A model generated the notes under the pieces. The model was not told the origin of the DNA. It ran no database searches and saw only the letters and a program-made list of their open reading frames with translations. From Neodiprion pinetum (taxonomy: Eukaryota; Arthropoda; Insecta; Hymenoptera; Diprionidae): DNA of 64,000 bases. The position numbers were made by a program, and so were the translations under genes. Location of the stretch: contig NC_060234.1 of the NCBI RefSeq assembly GCF_021155775.2, positions 25,042,026-25,106,025 of the forward strand, in the 5' to 3' direction. Positions 1-12,600 of this stretch are shown one piece after another (position 1 is the first letter of the stretch; every line of letters begins with the position of its first letter).

Positions 1-693
1 ATTTATGAATTAATCACAAATGGTAGTAACGTTCCTGTTACATTAGAGAACAAGTAAGTTGTATTTCGTCTTATACTCAGTACATTAGAAAAGTATATTC
101 CAATCAACTTACATTATTTTTCAGGCAAGAGTTCGTCGATTTATATGTAGACTACCTGCTCAACAAATCAGTAGATTCGCATTTCCAAGCATTTTATCAA
201 GGATTTCACAAAGTATGTGGAGGACGCGTTCTAGAATTATTCCACAGCCACGAATTAATGGCCGTCATTGTTGGTAATGAAAATTACGATTGGGATGAGC
301 TGGAAAAAAATGCAGTTTACAAAAATGGCTACACTAAGAATGATCCTACAATTGAAATGTTCTGGAAAGTTTTTCATGAGCTTTCTTTAGAAGAGAAGAA
401 GAAATTCCTATTATTTTTAACGGGTAGTGACAGGATACCCATACAAGGCATGAAAGCTATCAAAGTAAGTTCGGCGAGTATTTCTTATATTTTTAGATCT
501 TACGCTGCAAGTTTTGCTCTGATCTGTTACTTCGTTTCAGATAACAATTCAACCGATGTCAGATGACCGATTTTTGCCAGTGGCTCATACGTGTTTTGAT
601 CTGTTAGATTTACCTCGGTACCAAACGCGAGAAAGATTACGTTACAAACTTCTCCAGGCTATCCAGCAGACCCAGGGATTCTCGTTGGTCTAG
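1..693 (+). CDS. HERC4: HECT-domain E3 ubiquitin ligase, HERC4-like, 3' end (partial)
   Basis: Three exons are visible: 1-53, 125-464 and 541-693, with GTAAGT donors at 54 and 465 and AG acceptors at 124 and 540. Phases join cleanly to 181 codons ending in TAG at 691-693; the 5' part lies outside the window. The product is the C-terminal part of a HECT domain. Recognisable are the N-lobe motif NENYDWDELE, the FLTGSDRIP segment before the last exon, and the C-lobe core AHTCFDLLDLP. The thiol-accepting catalytic Cys in that core is the TGT at 592-594. HECT ligases receive ubiquitin from an E2 on this Cys and pass it to substrate. The protein ends in FSLV. Assignment to HERC4 rather than another small HERC or HECT protein rests on remembered similarity of the C-lobe; HECT is certain, HERC4 probable. 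Confidence 0.88.
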
Positions 694-3600
694 GATTTCA
701 TGTAATGATTGCAACTAACGGTAATTAATGTCCGCAAAAGTAGTAATCATGATCGTCAGCTTGCAGAAATTTGAATCAGTAACAATTGAAAAAGTACGTT
801 TCTGAAAGAAAGATGCGGTCAAAGCGATGTTATTTTGCAGCTATTATTGATTGTGGTTTTACGTCAAAGGTTTTCTGGGACTCACTTATAACCATATATG
901 CATAAAGGAATTGTTGTATCGGATTTGTTTTAGCACACTAAAGATAAATTTTGTCAAATTTCTGTAGCAAAATATTTCAAACAGAACAGCTTTAACTCGG
1001 GAGTTGATTTTTCAGTAACAGGATCGATCAAAATACAGTAAAAGTAAACGGTCACGTCGTTTCCTTTTTTTAATCCGAATTCGTTCCTTCGACCTACCCG
1101 CGTCTTTCACAATGTTATTATTAATCAGGAACCGTATTTAAACAGCACGGAAATGACGTTTTTCACTGTTCGAGTTATGCAGAATAAAAAATTAAATATA
1201 AAAAAAAAAAAAATAATAAACATAAAACAAACGAAACTCAAACAAATAGCTGGACTATCGAAATTTTAATTATTCATCTGTAAAGTTTGTTTTCTACGCG
1301 TATTCATATGCTGTAATAAGGCCAAATTACTGCTGAATATAGAGACGATGGCCTGGGGAATATCTCTGTAACTAATATTACACATTCAAATTAGATGGTA
1401 ATATTGCAATGCTGTTCTTATTCGAATTGCCTACCTCTAGCTTCACCTCTGTCTGAAACGGTGATTTTATGCTTCTCGAAGATGTATCTATATTAAAAGA
1501 GATTTTTTATTAATCATTACCTCATAAAAACTTGTGACGTCAATGCACCAACAAAGATTCCATGTTACAATCATGAGGTAGTAAGAGTAACAACTTCTAT
1601 TTTTCTATAAAACGATAATATTAGTGGTTTATTATGATTTTCAGCTTAACATTACTAAATATATTTATTTTTAGAGCAATTTTATATTTGATAGAAACGT
1701 GTTAAAACGATCTACAGATTTAAATATTTCTTATAGAGCCGTTTGTCGATCGACTTGTGTGTTGAAAAACAATTTTCTCGTACCATAGTTTCATTACAGT
1801 AGTTTGATGCTTTTCCATATGCAGGTGAATGTCAGTCTCTGGGAAACTTTAATGTTTTTCTCTCGTCATTTGCCGTATATACTTGATGAAAGACGCTGTA
1901 ATGAGATCGTGTTACAATAAAATTGTTTGGGCATCGATTGGTTGTTTATTAAAATTTTATGGAAATAGTGAATAATAAATCAGTGATCCCCTTTGCCCCT
2001 TTTTGCTAACACATGTACAATGTGCGTATATGTAAATTTTGCGGCCTAAGTTTTCGAAAACGGTACGGTATTTTCTCGACATTAACTTGTTTCTGACATG
2101 AAAAATAATTAGCGCAAAATGACAATTTTCATGACGAATTATTAAGAAAAATGAAAATGCTGAAATACCGTTTTCAAGATACTTGGCGTAAAATCAACAT
2201 AACAGCTATAATTTCAATTTGGCTCAATGATCATTGGGGGCATTCGGTAGCTACTATCTAGCTAACTATCAAACGGTATTTCATGTAAAATAAAATCATG
2301 GCAAAAGTACAACTGAAATGTGATATCGCAATCAACCAAATTCTATAAACTGAGAATTTACCTCGCGATATCATCCGTATAATGCACAAGTGGCAGTGTC
2401 ACGCGGAATAAAACATTATCAGTCACTTTTTTGTTGATTTTACTCTTTTAATTTGCGTAATTCAGGTCACAGCCACGACACGTGGATTTTTCTAGAGCAC
2501 GCGAACAATGATTTGAGTCTTTTATAGTGACGATTTTAATTGACTTGAAAAAATACAATTTGCTAAGTTCACATCTATATTCATGTAACATGTGATAAAA
2601 AGATTTTTTGCGGGTGCTTTATTATTTCCACGGAATGCGCAGGATGTTTTTAATGCTTTTTAATGCAAAATAAATTAAAAAAAGGTATAATGTTACGATA
2701 ATGTGAGTTAATGATTGAATAAACGTTATTGTTGATTTATACCATTGATATTATCTAAACTTATAATGCAACTCACCATTAATATTTATTATTAAAAATA
2801 GAGAAATAATATACGTAGAAGTGTGTGCACCTCTGATCATAAACAATGAAAAAGCTCGAACTCTGATTTTTGTGACAATTTCCAGTATAATAAAATCGAC
2901 GATTTACGGTGTTTGAATTACCTGAAAAATTATATCGCTGAATTGTCAATATTTAAATTTTCGAAACGCTTTTTTGGGAAAAAAATGTTTTTCCTTACAG
3001 TTTCTGTCATAGATCGAAAACCACTGCAGAGTTGCACAAAATTCGGGATGATGAAGCTTCTGTTCATTTAAGTTTCGTAATTATGTTTTTGACTGTAATT
3101 CCATGGACAATAACAGTATGCGATACGTCGTAAAAAAATTCTTAGGTGAGTTTAGATTGCTTGGTTATCAAATTAATTATTGATATTATCGTTATTTATA
3201 TACCTTATTGATGCATTTACATTTTACTGTTGCGAAGATATTTTTGATTCTTCGTAAATGTGCAGTCAAAGAGCCTTACAGTTAACAACATTGTTGGTGA
3301 TACTAATTAATAATAAAAAAATTTTAGATATGGTTATGTATCTTGTATCCAGCATCATGTCAAATAAAGATAAATGATTCAATTAACTTGCGCAACGAAT
3401 ATTATAACAAGGAATCTATTAATACACACGGAGGGAAACCATTATTTGAGTAAAGTGATATTCGTTTTGATTCGTTCAACTAAATGCCATAGTCGAATGC
3501 AGTTTAAAATAGAATTCAACCAAGTCTTTGAATGATCATGCTGACTCTATCAATTTATTCAAGATAACACGGGGTGAGTTTTTTGCGATAATGTGAATTT

Positions 3601-4980
3601 TTTACGAAGAAAATGTGTGATTGAAATGACTAAAAATTTGATTAAACGCACCTCAATTGTTTTGTTTTTACAATACGAAATGGTTGTATCGAAACAAGTT
3701 AAGTTTGTTCTAATTCATAATTCGTTAATTCAAAAGTTCAGTGGTTAAGCAGGTAATGAAATTTGTTGTTACAAAACTCTTGCATTGACTGAATAATTAC
3801 ATTAGAGCTTTTCATTTATTTAAGCATCTGAAACCTATGTACGGTTTATATCTGCATACATTGGTTGATAATATTTGGTTTCCAATGGATTGCAGTGAGT
3901 AAGTTAAAATTAATTTAGAATACAGTTTTGTATATTCATAGTGCAGAGTGAACATCAGAACTCAAGCGCACAAAACGTATTCTTCCATTAATATCATTTA
4001 TAATTCTCTTGACTCAAAATTTTATGGGATTTACTGGACATTTAATGGGTAAAGCCCAAAAAATCGTTGTTCTATATGGAGAAGTATAAGTTTCAATTAA
4101 TTTCGATGACTCGAAACTTGGTATTGTGCCTTATTCGGTTGTAATAGGCCCGATGACACATTTGTTTTGCGTTATTCGTGTCTGACTTCCTAGTCGACTA
4201 CCCGGTTTTATAACTATCTCTGTAGCTATTTCCGTAGCGAGAGAGTTCACCGCCTAATGACCGTTTAGAGTAATAGTATACCAATGTTTACGACGAACAT
4301 AATCTCCACTTGTTTCAAAGCATGTGGTATTTCTCTTACCTCGTAAAGAAATTAGTGCAACTGATTCAACCAGTTACGCCTAACAAGCTCCGGTTGGATC
4401 AAGAAACTGTGGCATTCAATCGATGTAAATTTTTTGTTGGCTAGATGCACGTACTTATTTTATTTGAAATACCTAATTGTTTCTGTCAACGCACATGCGA
4501 CTTGGAGGGACAACACCGAAACTTGAAACCAAATGATATTCAGTTGAACCAATTTCGGAAACACATAAAAAGGTTCACTCGAATCAATACTTCACTCGAT
4601 CACGACAAGAAAGGGTTTTGTTAAATCAAGAAACTCGCTGAACTAACTAAAACATTTTTGCAAACTAAATCGAAATTGTTGAATTGAAATCGTTGTATTT
4701 TGAACAAACAAGGGGTGCTACATCGAAGTGAATGGACTCTAACAAAATCTATTTTGTAATTGGTTCAAGAATAACTTTTCCTTCGTACAGGATATCATTG
4801 TCTTCTATGCGTCCGCAAAAAAATACATTTTATGCACGCGTCGTCTGTGTATAAATAAGGGATTTTCAACTTATTTTAACAGTTTATTTATTCATCTGTT
4901 CACGTTAATATATTACATCGTTGTAAAGTTTTCATTAGTTTAATAATTCACGTTATTCGTTGTTTAATTACGCTGTATAA
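694..4980. other. HERC4 3' UTR and intergenic spacer
   Basis: AT-rich DNA with no recognisable coding exon. Candidate AATAAA polyadenylation signals for the HERC4-like gene on the + strand occur at 1183-1188 and 1916-1921. The true 3' end cannot be chosen without transcripts. Around 2050-2185 the short stretches ending in GGTATTTT and starting in AAATACCG pair as a loose inverted repeat. Nothing else stands out. Confidence 0.5.
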
Positions 4981-6360
4981 AATACGCCCACCTTCAAAAT
5001 GATCTTTGTTTAGGTTTTTGTACATTAGAGAAGCGCATGCAATTTTTTTTCTTTCTTTTATATCTCAATTATAATTATTCTTCTTGCACCTTTTTCACCT
5101 CCTTCTACACAGTTATATAAATTAGTTATTATTCGCCAAATCTTGTGCGTTGCGCCTATACGGATGTGTATAGTTATCTTTAAATATATACAACGCTTAC
5201 ACACACGAACCTTTGCGATAAAAATAAATAGCTCAACATTGCGATGCCTAAAACACATCGAATATACAATAACTATAATTCGATAATAACCTCCCCACGA
5301 GGTATTATTATTTATTTATTATAGCGATCAGTTGAAGATGGTTTAATCTAAAGCAGTGCTTTTTGAAAATTCTACGTTTGTCCTATATAAAGCGTTAGTT
5401 TTGACATAACTGGATCTTAAGCCGATTAGAAACAATTTACGTATACCTATTAAAAACCTGACGTTTGTTTAAATGATGTTTATTAAATTTCGCCGGATGA
5501 CGGAGAGAGAATAATATATGAAGAAAAGCAGTTACGTGAAAAGTAAAGGAGCCAAAGTAAAAACCGAACCTGTCAAAGGTATATAATGCGTGTATACGAT
5601 CAGTCCTTACTAACTTTTGCCACTCCAAATATAGCGATTATGTTGCGTATATCCACTCCGATCGTAGCAAACCTAGCGACAAAAAAAAAAAAAAAAAAAA
5701 AATGCACCAAAAAAATTATTTCTCTTCCCAACTAACTTGGAGCGCGAGGCAACCACGGTGAAAAATGGATTCCGAGGGTAAAAAAGCGACAGCGAAGGCC
5801 TGTGCCTCTTGGCCTCCGCAAGTCCTCGGGCCCAAGAAACTAATCGTCCCTATATACTCTCCACGATTACGTTGATTATTAATTTCACAACATATTGTTC
5901 AAGTAAATTGAAAATTAATCACGGTATCAAAAGCCGAATCTCTCTCACCTAATTTCTGTTCTTTACTGTGTTTATACATGTGCTTTTGGGCGGCGTTTTT
6001 AAGCTCATTCGAAAATCGGCTACTCGTTTCGATCTCCCCGTTACTCAGAGAAAAAAGAAAAAAGAAAAAAGAAAAAAAAAAAAAAAAAATGAAAAAGTAC
6101 TCACGACGTTAGACGGGTATGAAAATTATCTGTACGAATCGTCATATTTTCTTGGTGAAATTCATGTGCAGGTTTTTGCGTTGATTCATCCATCAACGAT
6201 TCATACCTTCACGGAATGATCTCGTGAAATTTTCTGCACGTTTCGAAGTCGGAGGGAATTCGGGGGTCGGATATCGCGGAGTCGCGGAGGAAATTAAAAG
6301 GGGAAGATCGCGGGAAAGTCGGGAAGGTTCCTCGCAAAATTTCGATCATCGCGGCAAGAG
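4981..6360 (-). other. probable 3' UTR side of the Zasp66-like gene
   Basis: This segment lies directly downstream (minus strand) of the Zasp66-like stop codon. TTTATT on the + strand at 5311-5316 and 5315-5320 would read AATAAA on the minus strand, a possible poly(A) signal. It holds an A-run at about 5681-5701 and a purine tract of GAAAAAA-like units at about 6048-6089. Open frames here are artefacts of these low-complexity runs. Confidence 0.35.
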
Positions 6361-6639
6361 CTAATGCTGGTATCCGGGTGCAAAGTATTGGGTTCCCGGG
6401 GGTGCCCGGTACCCGGGATACGTGCTGTTCAGGGCGTGTTGGGCGAAGAAGCGGCTGTAGTCCTTGTTGACGCGACGCGGCCTCACCGCCGGTCCTTTCG
6501 CAAGCTCGAGTCTCGCCCTGTTTTCCGCCTCCGTCTGAGCCTTGACCGACTCTGGCGGCCACTTTTGATCACCCCTCATGTTTCCGTGAACCGTTCCTTT
6601 CGTCGCTGCCGGTTGGGCTTGATAGACCGGAGCTGGTAT
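6361..6639 (-). CDS. Zasp66: Zasp66-like terminal coding exon
   Basis: Acceptor CTTCCAG ends at 6640; the stop TAG is at 6361-6363. It encodes 92 residues with the strongly conserved C-terminal block: PVYQAQPAA, GDQKWPPES, RLELAKGPA and KDYSRFFAQHALNSTYPGY. The opposite strand carries a 136-codon open frame over the same DNA, which is a shadow. Confidence 0.88.
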   Translation of the reverse strand: MPAPVYQAQPAATKGTVHGNMRGDQKWPPESVKAQTEAENRARLELAKGPAVRPRRVNKDYSRFFAQHALNSTYPGYRAPPGTQYFAPGYQH

Positions 6640-9600
6640 CTGGAAGCGCGAGCATGCAACTGTAGGTATGCGAGATTTGATGTTGCAACAGACAGTAAAC
6701 GTAGTGTCGGCAGCTGTAAATTGCATTGTATGGCTGCTTGTGCCACATTTTCTCGTAATTCTAATAATATTTGAACCACTATTTTAACGGTATCTATTTT
6801 ACTAGATTTTTTTTTTATTAATTATACGATATTGAAAATGAAACAGTTCGGCAAAGTTACCACGGATTCGAATTCATTAAGAAACAACAATTGTGCACGG
6901 TATGATTTGTGTGCAGAATTTGAATTCCGTTTCAAGAGAACTCGCGATGTGGAAAAAATCGTTCGATACGTTTTTAAGGGACGAAAATTCTGTCGCTATT
7001 GATATTCTCGTTCCTGACGTTCCGGTGAATCAACACGTAGTATTTTCCTTTAATTTATTTTATTCCTTTAATTAATTTTACCCACCACCGACGAATAATA
7101 GGCTAATTTATTACCTCTTAAAGGGTTTAATTGTTTTGCACCGTACATGAAGCGAAATCATTTCGACGGGATTTTTTAACCTTGATCTTAGTCCGGTTAT
7201 AGAATTTATCTACATGTATAACGATCAGAAGATCGCTCATTCAAAGACACAATTATAGGACAATGTTGAAATTGTTTTACTACAAATGAGTGCATCACGA
7301 GCATCGTGTTTTAAAATAGACAAATCTAAATCTGTAAGTCGCAAGGTAGAATTAAAAAAAAAAAAATAATTTCTTCATTCTTCACAAGTCAGACAATATA
7401 CCTGAGAAATTGGTGGCTCAGGTCTGAGTGTTATAGTAGATGGTGGTGGCGAGAAGGTGGAGCGTGTAGGTGCCGGTGAAAATTGACTCTGCGGGGGTGG
7501 CTGCGAAGGAAGAACCCGCACGCCCTGACTCGGAATCTGGTTTTGCTGAAATTCAATTTAACATAATACGTTCACATTTGCAACCGCCAGAGATGGTGTT
7601 ATCTTCGACGTAAGATGCACTCCTGCATAGTCACGGCAAATGCTGGACAATCTATTTCCGTTTTACGTTCATTATTAAACGGTAAATGCTGTATATTGTG
7701 TAATTCCTCAGTTCTTTCGAATGCATGTTTTTACACTCAAAGCAATCGCTGAAATACAATTAAAGGATACGCTTGCGTGCAGTGGATACCGTATACATAT
7801 ATCGATGTAAAATGATCCTCAGTATTGTGACATAAAACATGTTTTCAAAATTAATAACATCCAGAAAATGTCGAAACTCTTGCAGAATAATGATAGTGAA
7901 GCTGACTGATGTGAGTGATCACGTTTTATCCCCTTTTGAATTTGGAGTATGGATTAATTGGTTCCCGCAATTACAAAGTTTCACGTTTAGGGTATAATTA
8001 TTGTAGGATGAATCGTCGTGTTCGTAAAGCAATTCAGTTATACATTGTCGTTCAACATCCACCAGTCGACCGACTCACCGAAGGTGGTGTACAATTATTC
8101 AGAACTGACGCTACTGAATAAATATTTTTTCCAGATAAGAATTTTTCTCTACTTCGCGATCAAATTCGGTAATATTGTTAATATGTAGATTCACTTTGTG
8201 CTCGCGAAAATTTGCGCAAACTATAACGATGCTGGATCAGAGAAGAGATAATTGGTCGATTGGAATATTTTGAATACAGAAAAGTGTTTTTCCGAGAGTC
8301 TTTAATTAAGTAACTGCAGATAAGAACGCTGTAATTTTGAAGATTGAAAACTGACTGACGGAAAACGCGTCTCTGGGTTTGTAATATACGAGGGTGAGAG
8401 TTGAAAAAAAATCACAAAAATCTCAAGAGCCAACAATACCAATTTTGCCTTGGAATAAATATACATTACATACGTACAGAAGTGATTTTCATGGGTTATA
8501 TTTTGGGTCATTAAAATTTAGTCAACATTTAATATCCAACGAGCTTCGAAACTCAGTATAACGGCCACAATAAAAATGCGAGTGTGTCTGACAGTAGCCA
8601 ATTTAGATTTTCCATTCAAGTTCGAACCGGCCTATGACGAATACTGTGAAAAATAAACATTCTAACACAATAGTCGAACGTTATTTGAGAGCGTAATATT
8701 TTGACCCATAAAATTTCTCCCAAGCATCTTTTCACTCCCACGAATTCAACCCACAAAAATCACTCGCACACGTATCGTGGCAAGGAGAAAAGGGCACGAA
8801 TCGAGTCTCAAAACCGACAGCCAATAATTTCGGTAGCCTGGACGGCCCGTAATGTGAGCAGACGAACCTGTTGAGGAGTAACAGGTTGTTGCCACGGTGC
8901 CTGGGCCGGCTGTGATTGCCAAATTGGTGGCTGCTGATTACGGTTTGGCAAGGGTGACGTAGCCGGGGGTGTGACGGGAGCCCAACCCTTGGGTGCTGCT
9001 GACTGGAAGTTCAAGGGTTGACGAAGCGTGCCCCCGGGGCTTGCGGGTGACGGAGAAGGCGGAAAGTTCGCGAGTTGCACTAGTCCCTGGGGGACCTGAG
9101 AGCTAGGGGGTTGCGGAGAAGGACCGGAAGCCGGGCTGCTTCCATACGACGCAAAGTCTCCCACGCCTCGTGTCTGGGGCAAAAAACAATGAAAAAAATC
9201 CAAGGGGTTGCAGTGAACAAGTTGGGTAGCCAATTGTGCAGTTCTCGCGATAATCATCGAGCCGCGTTAATTACACGAATTAATTATACCCCGTTGTTAT
9301 CGCCCACCGCCGTCTATGAATAATTACGTGCAGTTTCGGGATTCGGGGGAGTTTATGTGTGCAATTGTGAGTTTTTTTAACGACTGTCAACGAACAGTGT
9401 CGTTGGTGCAGGGGGACTCTACCTTTGATTGGACTGGCTCTTGTTCCACGTAAGTGAATTGCTGATCTTCCGGCGGTGGAGGCCAAGCCACTCGTTTCAA
9501 ACCTGCAACAAGTGCTCCGGTTATTTCAGGTACGGTACAGAACGGTTAGTAAGGGTGCGTGGTTTTATAGGTAAGAAAAAACGTGCGACTCGCGGTTTTA

Positions 9601-12600
9601 AAGCCGTGAAGTACTTCAGCTAGTTCACGTTGTGCCAATCAAGGGCCTTGAGCCCAACTGATCGTGAGAACATCTGTTATTTACGAAATTATTATAATTC
9701 CTAGTTTGCCTGTTTGCTTAGCGACTTCAATATTGCTTCAAAATATTCTCACGACGGCTCATTTTACTCCTTATTCTTTCCGTGATTGCGCAAAGAATGT
9801 CAAAAAACGGGTGAGTTTCCTCAGTTGATAATTACCACAAGGAGTACTACACGACCTTAAAGAACGCGAGCTGTATGAGTTTTAGTGACGACTTAAAAGT
9901 TGGAGACACTGTTGTTGACCAGTTCATCCAATCTCCCATGATCCGATTTTTATTCGTAATCACATTTTATTGGCAATCAGATATGAAATAAAGTTGTATA
10001 ATTCTTAGATAAAAATCGAAGTTCAACTAAAAACGGTCGTCATTTTGCGAATGAAATTCAATCGCGCAGGCAAAGAAGTATTCGAATATTTTGTCTCTAA
10101 ATTAGAAGTGTATCGATGGAGCCGTTTTTGAATTTCGTGGGTACCGCGAAACATTATGTTACCGAGTGAAATCGTTCACCTTATCGTCAATAAAAATATT
10201 CCCGATTAATTGATTCTGACGAAAAATTTGCGAACCAAGCTCGATCTCCATACGTATGAACAAAAAAACCCCAATCGCATTGAATAATTAACTGTCGAGA
10301 TATGAATTCTAAAAATTCACCCACTTATTTCCACTTACTCGTATGTACGGTATATTCCCTCTTAAAAACGTTGTCTCTTTCGTTTTTCCGCCGTCTTTGT
10401 TCGGTTTGCACGAGAATAACATTCGCTAATTTTTCGGCGGAATTTTGTAAATATCCGACAAGCGTGACTCGTGGCTTGTATAGCTATTTGGCTAGTCCCT
10501 GCAGCATTCGTGCGTCAAGCGTTAGTGAGTCAAGCTCGTTTATTTATATCGAGCAACAGGAAAGATTATAGGACAAGCTACGTTAACACAGGACAACGTA
10601 ACGCTCTTCAATTAGCAACTGTATTTTTAAAATTCTAATCGAGAATCTCTTACTCAGTTCCCACTTTATATATGCCGAAAAAAATATGCATATAAATTTG
10701 AGGTGCGGAATTTTTTTTAGGCAGAAAAAGAGGGGCCTCATTTTTGAATAATTCGAAGTTTAGTTCGGTGAAAAACCTAATTCCTCAACGTAGGGCCAAC
10801 AGCGATGTCGTGCGGATATTTTACAGAATTAGACAGATTGCATCAGTGCGTGACTGATCTTTGAACGGTTAGCCAGAACTTGCAAACATGATTGTCCGAC
10901 GGATTATCATCACAGTTGGGGCCAAGTTTATATTTGAAAATTAATGTTGCCACATTGTCGCACGCGAGAACGCAAAGAATCGGCCTTGTATCGCGTCTAT
11001 TTTCGGAAATTAACAATTTACATGGGTCCTCCGATTCTGTGAAAATATTCTTGATGGGCGTCCAGCCCCGCTGAAAGATACACGATCATTTTCATCTATT
11101 TTTCCACTTTGCTCTAGAGCACATGTCGCTTAATTTAAAATTCCCGACAACTTTATGGCCTTCGTTCACAGACACAGTTATGAGCTATATCAGAATTCGT
11201 GTTTTAAGGAGCATAAATCATTGTGAAAAATTTATCTAACGCGTCGAGCGTCGAGTGAGTCGATTGCAAGAATCGTTGTCCATTATTTTATAAATTTGCT
11301 CGCAAAAATTTTCCCGTTTTTATTCGCAATTTCTTAGTTTAGTCATTCTTTCTCTCATATCCTTTTTACTACCATCAGTCTCTTTGTATCATTTAACTTG
11401 CCCAACATTGTTCTAAATGTAAATAATAAACTCTATTCTACTCTATTCTGTATTTCATGTCTAATCGTAAGTACCTGTCATAAATGAATTGTTTCTACTT
11501 ATATTTTTCGTAGCAGTTGCGAAGCCAGTAACGAGGACATTTTTGCCAATAAGTGAGCGATTGACAGATTGCAATACATTACAATTACATCTATTTTATT
11601 TAATTTGATTTTAACGAACATGTAAATAAAACAGCTGGCTATACACTCTATGGTGTCGATTCTTTATTTCCTAAAAATTCCTTAACAGGTGCCTAGCGGT
11701 CCGATTAATTAGTAGATTGTCTCGTTTCTTCCGACGAATGAATCACTGCAGGGATTATGTAAGCTTTACAGAAATAAATTACAAGATGTGGAAACGTACA
11801 GACTCGAAGAAATATCGACAAATTAATTTAAACTCATTTCGCAGCTGGGTTATTCGACTCGCGCGTAAAGTATTACAGCTATAAGTTTTTCTTTGTCGAT
11901 TCACGATCAGTCTGTGTCATAGTTTAGACATTTTAAACGATCATGACATCGATCAGTGTAAAATAGCCGTAATAGCCAGAAAAAAAGAATACCTGATAAA
12001 CTGCCATAAATTGTACAAAGAATCTTGATTATTTCCTTACTTATTACGGTATGGGTAAAAAAAATAAATAAATAAGTAAACAGATCGATAAAGTGAAAAC
12101 TGGCTCCATGCCGGGAGTTCTGAACGATATCTGTGTTTATATAATTTTGGCATCCGCACGAAGTCGTTATGGGCTCGTGTTTCGGACTTGTCGAACACAA
12201 AAATCAAAAGGTGACTAAAGCACTTGAAGGAAAATCTTATCGACAGGTGTCACCTGTCGAGCTAATCTAATTACCGTTGAAGAACACCAAAGTTAATCGA
12301 AACAGTATTTCCACGACTACATACGTATAATTTGACACAAAACCACAAGATTTTATTATTAAAATAAATAATTTCCACACCAAATCACAAGCATGTTAAT
12401 TTTCGCAGTCGCAGAAGATGAGGCAAAAAATTCACAGAATTAATGTGACAAAACGCAGTGCACGAAAAATGATCGGAAGCGAAGAATAAAGTAAGTATTG
12501 ATACGTAAAGACGTAAATAAATAACAAATCAACAGGGCACACGCCATACTTGTGTTCTCCAAACTGTCTTCTACTCTAGTCCGCGGTGTCTCCGGTGGTT

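Noticed and set aside
5968..6219. 83-codon lysine-rich frame
   Set aside because: Driven by the purine homopolymer tract at 6048-6089.
6364..6774. 136-codon plus-strand frame
   Set aside because: Antisense to the conserved terminal exon of the Zasp66-like gene, which is GC-rich and so opens the other strand.
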